DNA of 64,000 nucleotides from Labyrinthula sp. Ha (GCA_015227615.1 JAALGZ010000054.1:170777-234776), one strand, 5' to 3'; positions 23,001-34,700 are shown, counted from the stretch's first letter. Made by a program: numbers and translations. The notes: a model not told the origin generated them from the letters alone.

Positions 23001-24605
23001 ATTTGTTTTCTTCTTGCAACATTTATAAACTTTCCAATTTTGATCTTTTTCCTAGGTTCTCTTAACCGTTGATGTATCGATACAGGCAAAAAGCAATTCT
23101 GCTAAGATCGGATACAACTTTCCTTTCTTCGAGACATATTATGGGATAAGAGCGACTCACTGGATCAAGAATCTAGTTAAGATCCGCCAATAAGGGTGCT
23201 AGGTAGTACCAACTTGGTGTATTTATTATTAGCTAAACAGAAGTAACATTTCTCTGTATTTCAATTTTTCTTCTAAACTCACTTCGCCAATAAGAGATAC
23301 TTTCCTGTGAAAGGTTCAAGCATATTCTTTTATCTCATTGTTCATATTTTGCTCAGTTTTATTAGCAGTGTGATAGGGCCCTGGTTTGCTAAGTTATTGC
23401 CGGTTGTGTTTTATTAAATTTAAATAGCATATTCGGTGTTGAGACTTATCTAAACTCTTCAGGATAATAGTTATCTCCTTTAGAAAACAGTTCTGCTTTA
23501 AGTCATTTTATGTATGCATAAAGGTTCTTAACTCTACCAGCCCTACCTTGAGAATAGAAACTGGTTCTGGGGGAGGGTAAAGTTTTATAGTTGCTAAATG
23601 TTGATTTCTGTTTCCTCATTGGTGGGTGAGCGGGTTTGGGCAAAATTTTTAGCTATTCCACCGATTATTATTTATCATGTATCTTAGGCTATTCTGGCAA
23701 TTGTTCTTGTGTTGATACGAAATTTTCAAAATTTCTTAAATGATTCGCATCTTTTGTTTCAAATTTACGAAACTGCATTCAACTTTTTCTCAAGTCTTGT
23801 TTTTTTCGGTTATTTTGCTTGTGAGGTTATAAGCGGACTTGGTTTCGAAATCCTCTAGAGATAAGTTTATTCGTTGAGCCTGAAGATAAAGTTAGTCAAT
23901 ATAGTCTTTGGTGAAGAGTTTTTTGTCGTTTTCTTAAACTGTTTTTTCCTCAGTGATCAATAGTTCCCAGAGTTATTAATAGATCTACAACAATGATTCT
24001 TTTCTCAATAATTCATTTTGCATTACCTAAAAGGATTTGTCAAAAGGGTGCTCTTGTCAACTGTATTCAGAGATAGTTTCTTGAGCTTCTTACATCATAA
24101 TCTTTCTTTATAAGTGATAAAAAGGTAGAAAGATTATTTACCTATTCATGCTTCTAGTTTAAGCCATAGTTGATCTTTGAAATTTTTGCAGTTTATTAGT
24201 ATTATCTTGTATTCACGATATTTGCAGAGTTTCTTTCCATGTACCTAAAGTGTGGCACCTTATTGACTTTTCATGAAACTATAATTTACAAGGGTTGTTG
24301 ATCACATTGTATTCTGCTCTATACATTATAACTAAGTTTTTATGAATAAGGATGGTAGGGCAGCAAGGGCTATATAAGTTATGATGAAATCTTTTTTAAC
24401 AGGTTTCTAAGACCGGAATTTTCCAGAGTAAATGTCATTATTTTTGATTTTCTTTGCTCCCGTTTTCTAGTAGGAGTGCTGAATAGTTAAGTTAACATAA
24501 TTAAATCCCTTCTTAGCATTTTCCATTTCAATTTATTCTGGTACTTAAACCATATATTCCATTCACTGTTGATTCACTGTTATTTGCGTGTTGGCGTCAC
24601 AAAAA
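17001..24605. other. 7.6-kb gene-poor tract, conserved in copy B
   Basis: AT-rich sequence with no convincing gene, aligned along its whole length with 48,874-56,502. Two short islands look as though they once coded. One is about 22,270-22,480 (QKCSPYIQTF, FEICEGFEAVVF), with a similar frame in copy B. The other is about 23,060-23,250, which is open in copy B but carries stops here. An (AT)n run lies near 21,875. Similarity to copy B rises towards the right end (from about 23.8 kb). Confidence 0.5.
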
Positions 24606-25128
24606 TTAAACAGAAATATTTATTGCCTTTAAGGAAGAGAACTTTTTGTACATCAAAAGGAAAGGTCTTGTAATGTTTAACAGGTTATCCAGAGTATGGT
24701 ACATTAATATTGAGAAAGGATAGTGCTCTTTGGTTATCTTCCTTTTATCACACAAGATTCTATCTGTGTCAAATACTGTTTGAGCCTGCTTACTTAACTT
24801 TATATCAAGTAATTTTTCTAAGGTGTTTATTTTCCTCTCTAATTTCATATGTTCGATGCATCGCCACCGATGCAACTCAAGATAGAGTAACTTGTCATTT
24901 TGAGGAATTCCACTACTTTAGTAGCAACCCCTACAACGCAAGAGCGTCTAAGTCTCAGGTAAGGGCATAGTTCTCAACTAGTGTAAGCTTATAGGTTTAA
25001 AGGTGGTCAAAGTTGTCAATAACATTCTTATTTAACAGGAATCTTGCATCTAATGTATTAGGAAGTACCTTTTGTTCCACTGACAGGAGTTTCTTGTTAA
25101 AACAATTTCTTTGTTTTGAAAATTTCAT
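24606..25128 (-). pseudogene. small Cys-containing protein gene, copy A, decayed
   Basis: Counterpart of the gene at 56,503-57,025. The start MKFSKQRNCF and the C-terminal part (KLERKINTLEKLLDIKL to KAINISV) are recognisable. The intron donor of copy B (gacaac followed by GT) reads TT here, so the first part runs into a stop, and the codon after RCRGCY is TAA where copy B has CAA. Both changes predict loss of the product. The family is not recognised. Confidence 0.5.
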
Positions 25129-25292
25129 TTGCCCAAAATTATATTTTTTCAAATCTAATCAAATGAACCAATCAAAATCGAGATTCACTCTAAGCAGTAT
25201 TTTTGAACAATATTAAGAGTTTAAAATATATATGAAATAAACTGTATAATATAAAAAACGAAAGATACAACCAAAAATAAAAAATAAAATAA

Positions 25293-26390
25293 ATGAATTT
25301 CAGTATTGAATGTATTGAAGATGAAGAATGTTCAACTACTTTAAAGTGCTTTGAAAGTGCTTGGTTTGCTGAAAATGCGCTCGGAAACACTTGTTCTTGT
25401 CACAGGTAGTAAATTTACCTCTAATGGGTTAATTATAGTTATGGATGGACTGGTGAAGAATGTATTCAATTAGGGCCAGGATCAATTTCTGTGTTTTTAG
25501 TCTGTGGTTCAACTATTTTTCTTTGTCTCTTGTACCTTGGTTTTGTTGCCAAGAGAATCTGGTCTTTGATTATTACTAGTCAATCAATAAATGAAAATAA
25601 AACAACTTCTTTGCGCTTGATAAGGACAATGTTTTCCAAACCAAACTTTCAAATATATAAAAAGAATATTTTTCTTCTCAAAACTCAAACTCTTTATTTG
25701 TGTTTTTTTCTTTGCTCTTTCTTATGTGTTACAAATCTACTCTACTTAATCATCCTTTCCAAACCAAGAGACTTTATTGTACAAGATGTAATAAAAAAAC
25801 CAAAATTAAAGCAAGTAAAAGATTGTTTTATTATAGGATGAATTTTTATTTATCTAGTTACATCATTACAACTTGCTGTTTCTTGGTTATATTTAGAACA
25901 TTCTAATACTCACTTGAACAATAGACTCTCTTCTTCTTTTCTTTTACGAATCAGAACAGTCAGAGTATTTCAAACTATTCTTTTTCCTTTACTTTTTTCT
26001 TTACTTTTCATTACTTCTGATATTTATTTTGTATCGTTTCTTTCTTTACCTCTTTTCTTTTTAATTTTTTTTTATCTTTATAAAAGAAGAGAAACATTAT
26101 TTGATCGACTAAACAATATACCAAATAAAGAATTACAACGACATGCAAGCTTAGTTAGAATATGTTTTCAAAAACTAGGAATCTCAGCTTCTTTACTTTT
26201 AATTTCTTGTTTACCTTTAGTTGGAATATTTTTTGAATCTTATTTTCCAAAGTTTCTTTTAATCTTGTTATATCCAAAACCAGGTGGAATAAATTATTAT
26301 TTATTGAGTACTCAAATATTAAGAGACTTTTCTGGTTTATTATTAGTAAAAGATATATTAAAATATTTTGAAGAAGTAGTATCTAAATAA
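25293..26390 (+). pseudogene. EGF-like multi-pass membrane protein gene, copy A, interrupted
   Basis: ATG at 25,293; first exon to the AG before GTAGTA, then a 33-nt intron (about 25,399-25,431), then the main exon to TAA at 26,390. The N-terminus is Cys-rich and EGF-like (ECIEDEECSTTLKC, NTCSCH, GWTGEEC). At least six hydrophobic segments follow (e.g. VFLVCGSTIFLCLLYLGFVA; LCFFLCSFLCVTNLLYLIIL; LFPLLFSLLFITSDIYFVSF), with a KPG motif before the last. An in-frame TGA near 25,841 stands where copy B has TGG, cutting the frame in two halves that are both otherwise well preserved. The 3' end lies 3 bp from the convergent NSF gene. Likely a cell-surface or endomembrane protein of unknown role, possibly related to the PA-domain membrane gene at 0.8-2.2 kb. 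Confidence 0.6.
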
Positions 26391-26393
26391 TAA

Positions 26394-28738
26394 CTATTTA
26401 CCAAGACTTTTAAGCGCTTCAAGAAAAATTGTTCCATTAACTATTTTCAAACCACTCTTTTTCAATCTCTCTTTGCTCATCTCAAACACATTTACTACTG
26501 TCTTAACACCTATAGGAAAAACTTCATTCTCTTCGCAAATGTCTCCAATATCCACTTTATTCACTTCAACATCACCAGTATGTAAATCCGAGAGTAGGAT
26601 TATTAATTCCTCCTTATTATTAACCGGATTTAACGAAAGAACTGTACTGAAGACATCACCCAAACCCAATTCTTCCACACAAAAATCTTCACCACAAGAT
26701 GCAAGAATCATAATCTTTCTGTTTTCTTTTGGTGGTAATCTATTCACCAGTACTTTAATTGTTTGTAATACTCCATTACTAAACCGAGGTCCAACATGGA
26801 CAAATTCTATTAAGCGCTCTAAATCATCCAATACTATTAAACTGAGTTCACTTCTGTAAGCAGATTCAAACTCTTCAAAGAGAAATGACTGTTTCTGTTG
26901 GTCACTAAGAGCTAAGAGTTTCTCTGCCGGAATGTACTTAACTAAAGGATAATTTGATTGACTCGCCAAGGAAGCCAACAAAGCAGATTTTCCAGATCCA
27001 ACAGGTCCAGTAATTAGGCAGCTTGAAAGGGCTAATTTTGAGTTTGGTAGATGTGTGAAAAGATCATTTACAGTTGTGACAATATTCTTAATGGAATCGT
27101 TATACAAGGAAATTCCAAATTTGAACAGAAGAGCTAGATTTTCCTCATCTTTGAAACCAAAAGCCGGAACTATTTCTGTTAGACCTTGATTAAAATCATC
27201 TTTAGTAACCTCAAGCTTTGCGGTTGAATTTTCTTTTTTTGCATCATTAATGATTCGTAAGTATGCAAAAGAAGCTGCTGATTTCACTAGTCCTTCAATT
27301 TCGGCTCCTGAGTAGTTCTTTGTTTCTTTAGCCAAAGAAATTAAATCAACATCTGGACTTAGAGAATCATTTTCCTTCATTTTTCTAGTGTGAATTTTAA
27401 GAATCTGTTCCCTTCCGTGTTGTGTTGGAAGCCCAATTTCAATGTGTACCTCAAATCTACCTGGTCTAAGGAGGGCTTCATCAATCATGTCAAGTCGATT
27501 AGTCATCCCAATCAATAGAATGTTTCTTAAACTTTCAACTCCATCAATCTTTGCTAGCAGCTGATTTACCACACTGTCATTAACACCACTTCCAGCAGTC
27601 CTAGACTTAAAGAACGCCTAATATTTCACCTTGAGTTTCCTCTCTTCTTACAAATTGCATCAATTTCATCGAAAATAATCACATGCAGTGGACTTTCCAC
27701 ACCAAGTTGTTCTTCATCTCGTTCAGCATCTACAAAAAGTTCTCGAATCTTTTCTTCAGATCCACCAACAAATTTATTCAAAATCTCTGGGCCAGAAACA
27801 ATTTTTGGAGGAACAGGTTCTCGAATCTCAAATTTTGAAGTTTGAGGATCTGTCAAAACTTTTGTAATTTGCCTCGCAATGAGAGTTTTTCCACAACCTG
27901 GAGGTCCATAAAGCATTAAGCCTTTCACATGTTTAGTTCCCAACTTTTCCGCAACCTAGAATGCCGTAAAACACAAATAAAAGAACTACTTGAGGAGGGT
28001 ACATTCGACTAGCAAATGCACGACGAAATATTTGGTTAAATTCTTTATCTAATCCACCAATTCCTAACCTTTGGAAATCAATTCCTTCTAATCTACTCAC
28101 AGTAGAGTTTGAGTTTGATCGAAGTTCATCCATTAAAGTTTCTCCTGAAATCTTCTTGCTACTTGTAAATCTATGAATAAAACTCCATGGAAGAATATTT
28201 ACCGTATAGGATCAGTTAACTTTTCTTTTACAAAGGAAATGTTTGTTGCAGTAGATAACTTGCCTGAACTATCAGTTTCTGCACGAAATCCAAGGATCAA
28301 ATTTCCATTTTCGGTTGGAAAACTAATATTAAAAAGCTGGTTATTTTGATAAATTACGGAATTTAGTCTTTCTAATAAGAATTTTTTTAAGCTTTCAACG
28401 TCAATTTCATGTTTGAAATTTCCTTTTTGCTTTCCCATCAAGTAAACACTAAGTTTTAGAGTGGAAAGTTCTGGTATGTTAGATGAATACTGAGATAAAG
28501 AAACTTTGGAATCTAAAGCAAGACGCAAAAAACTTCTCTGTTGCCCATTTAATGCCACGTAACCATCTTTCACTTTCTCGTTTCCTTGGAGAACAAATAA
28601 AAAATTCTGTAATTTAACATAAATCCAAGGTTTGTTTGAATCAAAAAACTTTATATAGTCCTTCAATGAAATGAAAATGTAGTTTGATAATGCGAGTTGA
28701 GTGCTTGGTGTTGAACAGACAGAAAATAAGGACGACAT
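26394..28738 (-). CDS. NSF: NSF, vesicle-fusing AAA+ ATPase, copy A
   Basis: Four exons split by introns at 28,171-28,202 (32 nt), 27,956-27,989 (34 nt) and 27,601-27,629 (29 nt). The product is about 750 residues, close to animal NSF. The N domain (about 1-200) has the [17 protein letters not shown] strand. D1 shows [20 protein letters not shown], Walker A GPPGCGKT, Walker [15 protein letters not shown] and [20 protein letters not shown] with the arginine fingers. D2 shows Walker A GPVGSGKS and [23 protein letters not shown] forms hexamers that, with alpha-SNAP, take SNARE complexes apart after membrane fusion; D1 does the work and D2 holds the ring. It shares a 259-bp divergent promoter region with the CCDC42-like gene. 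The nucleotide sequence, introns included, is almost identical to copy B. Confidence 0.95.
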
Positions 28739-28997
28739 TTCTCTTGATCCAAATCTGTTTTTTTAAGACTCAAATTGTGGTAATGCACAATTGTTGTAGA
28801 AAAAAGAATAGACTGAGACGAGAGGATAAATCAATAATCTCTCAGGAAAGGGCTCGGCGGATTTGCTTACATATCATATACAAATATAATCGAGAAAGTG
28901 AACCAACTAAATTATCTGGTCTCGTTATTTTATACTAAACTCGTAACACTCTCGTTTTTGAAGGAAAATACTCCTCAGTTAAGAAAAAATACAAAAT

Positions 28998-30041
28998 ATG
29001 GATTCTTCGGAATGTAAAGACAAGGAAAACGAGAAAGAAAACTCCGAAGTACAGACAAAAGATCAAAAGATTGACTGCACGTTTCCAGAGAGCCTTAACC
29101 TAGATCATGTAAGTCCCGCAACTAGACTACTGGAGAAAAGACGGCAAGTAGCTTTAGCCCACGAAGCTTTGACACTTGAGAAAGAGCAGTTTCTAAAACG
29201 AAAAGTTCAATTTCAGAGACGGGAAGATCAAATTGATGAAAAGAAAGCAAAATTTAAGAGATCCCTTAACAAGTTTAATAAGTTTCTAAAGGAAAATGAA
29301 GTAAAGAAAAACCGAGCAAGTACAAAAGTCACAGAAGAAAAAAAGATTCAAAAAGCTAAAATTGGTGAATTGGAAAAGACAAAGGAAGAAATGTCAGAAT
29401 TAAGAGAAAAGTTTGATCATGTACATGGAGAAGTAGAAAAACTAGAGAGTTACCGTTTGTATCTGGAGCAAATGAAAGATCAAAGACCAGATGAGTTTCC
29501 AGAAGCAGTTGATCTAATGCATCGACACAATGCTTTGCAAGCAGCTCATCAACAACTAAGATCTCAAGAAGTTAAAATGGTTGAAGAAACAGAAAAAATC
29601 AGAAGTGATTTAACAAATTTTTCGTCAGAAAACAAGAATAAGCTATTAGCTGCTAGAAATGAATTAACCAATTTGAGAACTCAATTAGAAAATCTACGTC
29701 TTTCAACAAAACAATTAGAAACTCGTTATGAAAGTCAACTAAAAGGTCATTCAAAAGCCGAACTTGAACTTGGTACAATTTTTTCAGCTACAGAAAATAT
29801 TTTGGAAAGATGCTGTGTAACTTCAAAATTTGGAAGAGTGATTAAACATCGGCAAACTAAAGGAGCAATTGAAGATGCAGAAGAAGAACTGTCTCAAGAG
29901 GAGACAATTGGATTATCTGATAATTTACTTATTGAGGATGATCTCAAGAAAAAAACTATACAAGCAATGGAGGAGCTTGAGGTGATTGGAAACTATCTTG
30001 TAGACTTTAATAAGATGAAAGTTAAACTAAGAGAAAAATAG
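28998..30041 (+). CDS. CCDC42/CFAP73-like (DUF4200) coiled-coil ciliary protein, copy A
   Basis: Single-exon ORF of 347 codons, MDSSECKDKENEK to KMKVKLREK, TAG stop. Residues about 40-115 fit the DUF4200 pattern shared by CCDC42 and CFAP73: PATRLLEKRRQVALAHEAL, then QRREDQIDEKKAKFKRSLNK, then FNKFLKENEVKKNRA. The rest is mostly coiled coil, including YRLYLEQMKDQRPDEFPEA and a long heptad stretch to about residue 265; the last 80 residues are acidic. Length is near that of human CCDC42 (about 316). These proteins belong to axonemal or flagellar assembly structures (CFAP73/MIA2 is part of the modifier of inner arms complex). The family call rests on the motif pattern; CCDC42 and CFAP73 cannot be separated by eye. 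It lies 88 bp upstream of the kinase gene in the same direction. Confidence 0.75.
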   Translation: MDSSECKDKENEKENSEVQTKDQKIDCTFPESLNLDHVSPATRLLEKRRQVALAHEALTLEKEQFLKRKVQFQRREDQIDEKKAKFKRSLNKFNKFLKENEVKKNRASTKVTEEKKIQKAKIGELEKTKEEMSELREKFDHVHGEVEKLESYRLYLEQMKDQRPDEFPEAVDLMHRHNALQAAHQQLRSQEVKMVEETEKIRSDLTNFSSENKNKLLAARNELTNLRTQLENLRLSTKQLETRYESQLKGHSKAELELGTIFSATENILERCCVTSKFGRVIKHRQTKGAIEDAEEELSQEETIGLSDNLLIEDDLKKKTIQAMEELEVIGNYLVDFNKMKVKLREK

Positions 30042-30129
30042 AGTTAGGATTAAACGATAAAACGTTTTTCTTGGTTAATGTTTTTTTCTTTAGATAGAAT
30101 GAGAAAATTTTATCGTTAGGTAAAGAAAG

Positions 30130-31797
30130 ATGAATAAGTTTGATGTGATAAAAGTAATCGGAGAAGGCGCTTATGGTTAATTATTTATGTTTTTGAATAA
30201 GTAGGTATTGTGTTAAAGTGTATAAATAAAAAAACTGGAGATTTTGTTGCTTTGAAGAAGTTTAAGAGTGATGATGAAGAAGCAATAGTACACAAGAATA
30301 TATTTCGAGAAGGTTTATGATAATAGAAAATTTTATTCTTTAGTGCGAATTCTTCGAATTCTTCGCCATCAAAACATAGTTCATTTAATAGAAGGATTTA
30401 AAAGAAAAGTAAAAGTAGCTTTTATTTATTCACAGGGTCAATTATACTTGGTTTTTGAGTTGATGGACAAAAACTTGTTAGAATGCTTAGAAGCTAATCC
30501 AAAAGGGTTTAAAGCAAGTATTTTTTTCTCTTGCCATAAGATAAGAACTTGTAAAACACTATGCATATCAACTTTGTGCTGGAATTAAATACTGTCATGA
30601 AAAAAATGTAATCCATCGCGACATTAAACCAGAAAACATTCTAGGTAAGACTTCATGTCTTAATTATACAAAGTTAACAAGGATCATCGCTTGAAGTTGT
30701 GTGATTTTGGATTTGCAAGAGAAATTGCTACAGCGGGAGAGAAAGATCTAACAGACTATGTAGCAACAAGGTATTAATATTTTAAAAAAGATCATATAGA
30801 TGGTATCGAGCACCTGAACTATTATTACAATCAACTACATATGATTTTACAGTAGATTGTTGGGTGTTTATACTTTTCTTTAGTCAATATATAGGCAATT
30901 GGATGTATTATAGCAGAATTAGTTTTCTTTTGGGAAATTTTTATTTTTAGATGAATGGTCAACCTTTATTTCCAGGCGAAACAGAGTTAGATCAAGTGGA
31001 GATGATTGTTAATTGCTTGGGCTCAATTCCAAAAGGAAAGATTCTTTGAAATATTATTTTTAGAATTACTTGACAAAGTTCAAAATGGGTTTTGTCTTAA
31101 AGGATTGGAAACAAGAGGTTCTCGAAAGGAAAGTCTTCTTCAAAAACTGGGAAAGAGTTGTGAAAGAGGTCGGCATGCAGACACCCTGTTATTCATAAAG
31201 AAATTACTTCAAGTTGATGCAAACGATAGGATGAAGAGTTCTGAGTTTTTCGACCATGAATATCTAAATCATAAAAAGAAGGATATTGAAAATCTGTTGT
31301 ATTCCATGTGAATATAATTTTTTAGTCAATCAAATTCTGTTCGAGGTAGTAGATTGGAAGAGATGACTCAGGATTCAGTTTTGTTAACAGGAAGAACAAG
31401 TTATAGTAAAAAAAGTTTGGAAGGCCATTCTCAGTCAGTTTCACGCAGAGGAAAGAAGAAGAGAAGGTATAAACAGCATTATACTGGGTATACAGAAATT
31501 TGTGTTCAAAATATTTGGTCTGAACAAAAAGTTGACGATGAGAACAAGCTACCACAGATTAATCAAGGTCGTTTTGAAATGAAGAAAAAGTTTAGATACC
31601 TTGATCAAAAACAATTAAGAAAAAATAGAGGACATAGAGTTAACAGAAAAATTATTTCGATGCAACAAGGGCCTATTAAAATGTCAGTTGGACCCACATC
31701 AATTACAAGAAAGAGAAAAGTAAGAGGAAAGAAAAGACCGAGTCATTATGTACCACCGCTTGTAGTAGATTCAGTAGCATCAGCAGAAAATAAATGA
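30130..31797 (+). CDS. CDKL-like protein kinase, copy A, with one doubtful splice junction
   Basis: At least eight introns of 27-31 nt (the first at 30,176-30,204) are needed to join [23 protein letters not shown] (ATP Lys), [27 protein letters not shown] (catalytic loop), LCDFGFARE (Mg loop), [14 protein letters not shown] (activation loop with TDY) and [15 protein letters not shown]. The order and the KKFK, TDY and FPGE motifs match cyclin-dependent kinase-like (CDKL) kinases, which act at cilia and flagella and control their length. After IPKGKI copy B has a GT donor, but copy A reads CTTTGA and then a stop, so copy A may end early. A further 29-nt intron would lead to [19 protein letters not shown], the end of the kinase fold. 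A possible 18-nt intron (31,310-31,327) links this in frame to a basic tail ending SVASAENK at 31,797. Confidence 0.7.
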
Positions 31798-34700
31798 TAT
31801 TTTCTTGTAGAATTAAACTGAAAATAAACGTTACGTGATTTTACATAATTACGTTATTTTAGCTCTTGTACTATATTCTCAGTGGCTAATCGTATAGATC
31901 TGACTCTAAGACTCTCCTTGAAAATGCAGGAAGTAAAATAATAGAAAGGTGATCTATGAGACCAAACTCTATATATTTAGTTTTGTCCTGTGAAAACTTA
32001 CTTTTTTCGTCTATTATCGAGTATCTTGTTGAGTTTATTCTTTCGTATAAACTGATACAAAAAGTCTTGACTGTAATATATTTCTTATGTTAAACATAGA
32101 AAATCCAGTATTTATTTCATCTGGAAGGTCATAAGCAAAACTTCAGAAAAAAAATATTTCCTTTTGAAGTTTTTTAGCTAGGATTAAGTTCTAGCGCCTT
32201 AGTGATCAACTAATTTAAAATGTTCAACATCTAACAACAAGCATCTTCACAGGGTAAAATTGTTTTCCAATGTATCAGTGCTCACAATATACCATTGACT
32301 ACACCCTCAGGAAAAAAATTAAATTGTAGGCCCAGAAGAGAGTACTCTTTTGTGCTTTTAGATCGAAATAACATCTGTACAAAGTAATTCAAAAATAGTT
32401 TTTTTGATTTGTTCATATTTGGTGCTTCATATTTTTTAAATATAGTTAAAGATATAACACTTTAAAATCAATTATAATATTCTGTAGAAATTCATAAGCA
32501 GAACAATTGATAGAAATATTGTATATCCATATCAACATTAATATCTACTATTTCATTTGTACAGTGAGATGAATCTTTTACGAGTCATATACGAGTAAAT
32601 GTTTGAAATATTCTCCAATGTATCCTGTAATTAATGCAGAGCAAAAACATTATTGGAAAACTAGTGGTAAGTTACATTGGATAAAATTAGTCTTCTTTCA
32701 TTTGAAGTTAATTTGTTTTTCTATTTATCTTATATACCTCTATTGAGATAAACCGCAACAAAACAACGAAATGATAATAAATCTTAAGTGGATCTTGCAA
32801 CAAAAATTAAAACTAGGATTTAGGTCACTAATTAGCAGTATTAAAGCCAAGGTATCATAGAGATATTGCTACCCTGTTTCCGGATGTAGAAATTTAATAG
32901 GAATAAATATTTCGAACCAATCGAGGCACCTTATTAACACCATAATATTTTTACCCTTCTGAGACAAGTATGAAAAATTAATTTTTCAAAGTGAAAAAGT
33001 CTAGTTGGTCTTGAAAGTCATTAATGTTCTATTCTATAAAATGTCCAATGGTGCGGCATGAGAGAAAACACTCTTTCTTATATGAGTAGACAGGAAATAT
33101 TTTTAAAGTAATCTCTCAGCTCAAGAACATTTAAGTTCAACTCTTAAAAGAATACTTGGGCTCAAGCTGTAATATAATCAAAACGCGCTAACCTCGTTCT
33201 CTTCATGCAAAGTATATGAGCTAAGATAGATACTAAATTGCCAACCATAATTCTCATATTAGACAATATCCTGAGCTTAGCTGCGTAGCTTTTACCACTA
33301 CAATCTTTTTTGAGTGCCATTGTATGGGACTTAGTTTCATAAAAGTCTATTATCAACTTTACATAAAGATTATCATGCTCTAAGGCTTCTGTGGTAACTA
33401 ATAAGCTTAAGTCTTTCTCTTATTAATATATCACTATACATAACTTTTCAACTTATCATAACCTCTTCTATTCTATATTATAATATCCATAGATACGATC
33501 TTGTAGCTACAAAAGTTTTACCATACTAAAGCTTACAGATTATTTTGATTAATATTATGAATGTGAATATTCAATAAGTCTGCTTTTTCTTCGATACAGC
33601 TCTTAACAAATCGTCAAAAGAAAAAATGTTAAAAAAAACACAGAATCTCCTGAGCCACAGAGTTTTGTCATAAAATTTGATCATGCTAAGCTAGGATATC
33701 TTTTTTTTTTGAACTAGTTTTTCCTTTGTCTATCTGTAACAAAAGTTTGTTTTTTCAAGACCTATAATTCTAAGGGAAAGCAGACCCTAAAGCTATGTGC
33801 TAGTTACTTTAACAGTATTGCTAAGTCTTTTTATTCAAGCTTTGCTACAAGAAAACCAGACCTTTTTAACTTTCCAAAAAATACAACCACATGCTAGCAA
33901 AGTTGAGTATTATTTTGAGTGAACTTAAAGAATGTTCTAAGTATTTGCAATAACTCTTACTCACATCTCGTAAGCTTAAACTGTTTCTAAACCTTTTATT
34001 TTATGTCCATTGAGAATAGTTAGATATGGGAAACGTCTTAGAGGTTTTTTCCGCTTTCCTCTAAGTAGCGTTATATAAATAGAAGTCACAGAGTTGATAT
34101 TTATTGTATTGTTTACCCAAGGGAAACAAAACCACCTAAAATTTAAGAAAGACAAAAATACATACTTTTCTCCAAAAACACCTTTTATTTGTGACATATA
34201 CGTTCTAATGAATTTACCTCACGCACCTTTGTAATTAAACTACCCGTTCTCTTAGCACAAAACCGAGTAGAAACAATTTTTCAGGAGCAAACTTGACAAA
34301 ACTTCTACTAAGCTGCTTTCATTGAGGAATAGGAACAAGTTTAAACTATACCGGTTTTTGTGAAATGCTTGTTGAAAATCAATTTAGCTTCTTTGGTACC
34401 ATTGTGAAGTTTGGAATGAAATTGATGGTTCTGCGCTAAGGGCATAAAAAAAGAAGCAAACTACAGTAATCTGACAATATCTTTCAAATTCCTTAATTAT
34501 TGTAAGAAAACAACATTGATTATTTTAATTTCTTAGACATGTTTTTCTCATGCTTCATGGTAGATGAAAAAGCTCATTTCAAAAAAAATAAAGTTAATAA
34601 TGTTGGTATTAGCCATAAGCTTTCTCCTACTTGAAAGTAATCTGTAGTTTTTTTTTATAGTTGGAATACAGAAGTGATAAGACATGCGAGTACCTTTGGT

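Larger units (their letters stand above)
13465..32109 (+). repeat. segmental duplication, copy A
   Basis: This segment matches 45,324-64,000 in order and orientation: Roco-TIR gene, long gene-poor tract, small Cys-containing gene, EGF-like membrane gene, NSF, CCDC42/CFAP73-like gene and CDKL-like kinase. Homology begins at the ttggaat word at 13,465. The right end shown is only the point matching the window end; the true end may be further right. Similarity is patchy, from near identity (NSF block; 31.6-32.1 kb) to visibly diverged (17-23 kb). Confidence 0.9.

Noticed and set aside
24710-25216. Plus-strand ORFs of 86 and 67 codons (also 56,607-57,107)
   Set aside because: They lie over the minus-strand small Cys-containing gene, whose joined exons read as a better protein.
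26473-26859. 128-codon plus-strand ORF over NSF (and its twin at 58,369-58,755)
   Set aside because: It is the antisense shadow of NSF domain D2, with Ser/Thr-rich composition typical of such shadows.
33976-34197. 73-codon minus-strand ORF
   Set aside because: No motif and no neighbour exon; likely chance.
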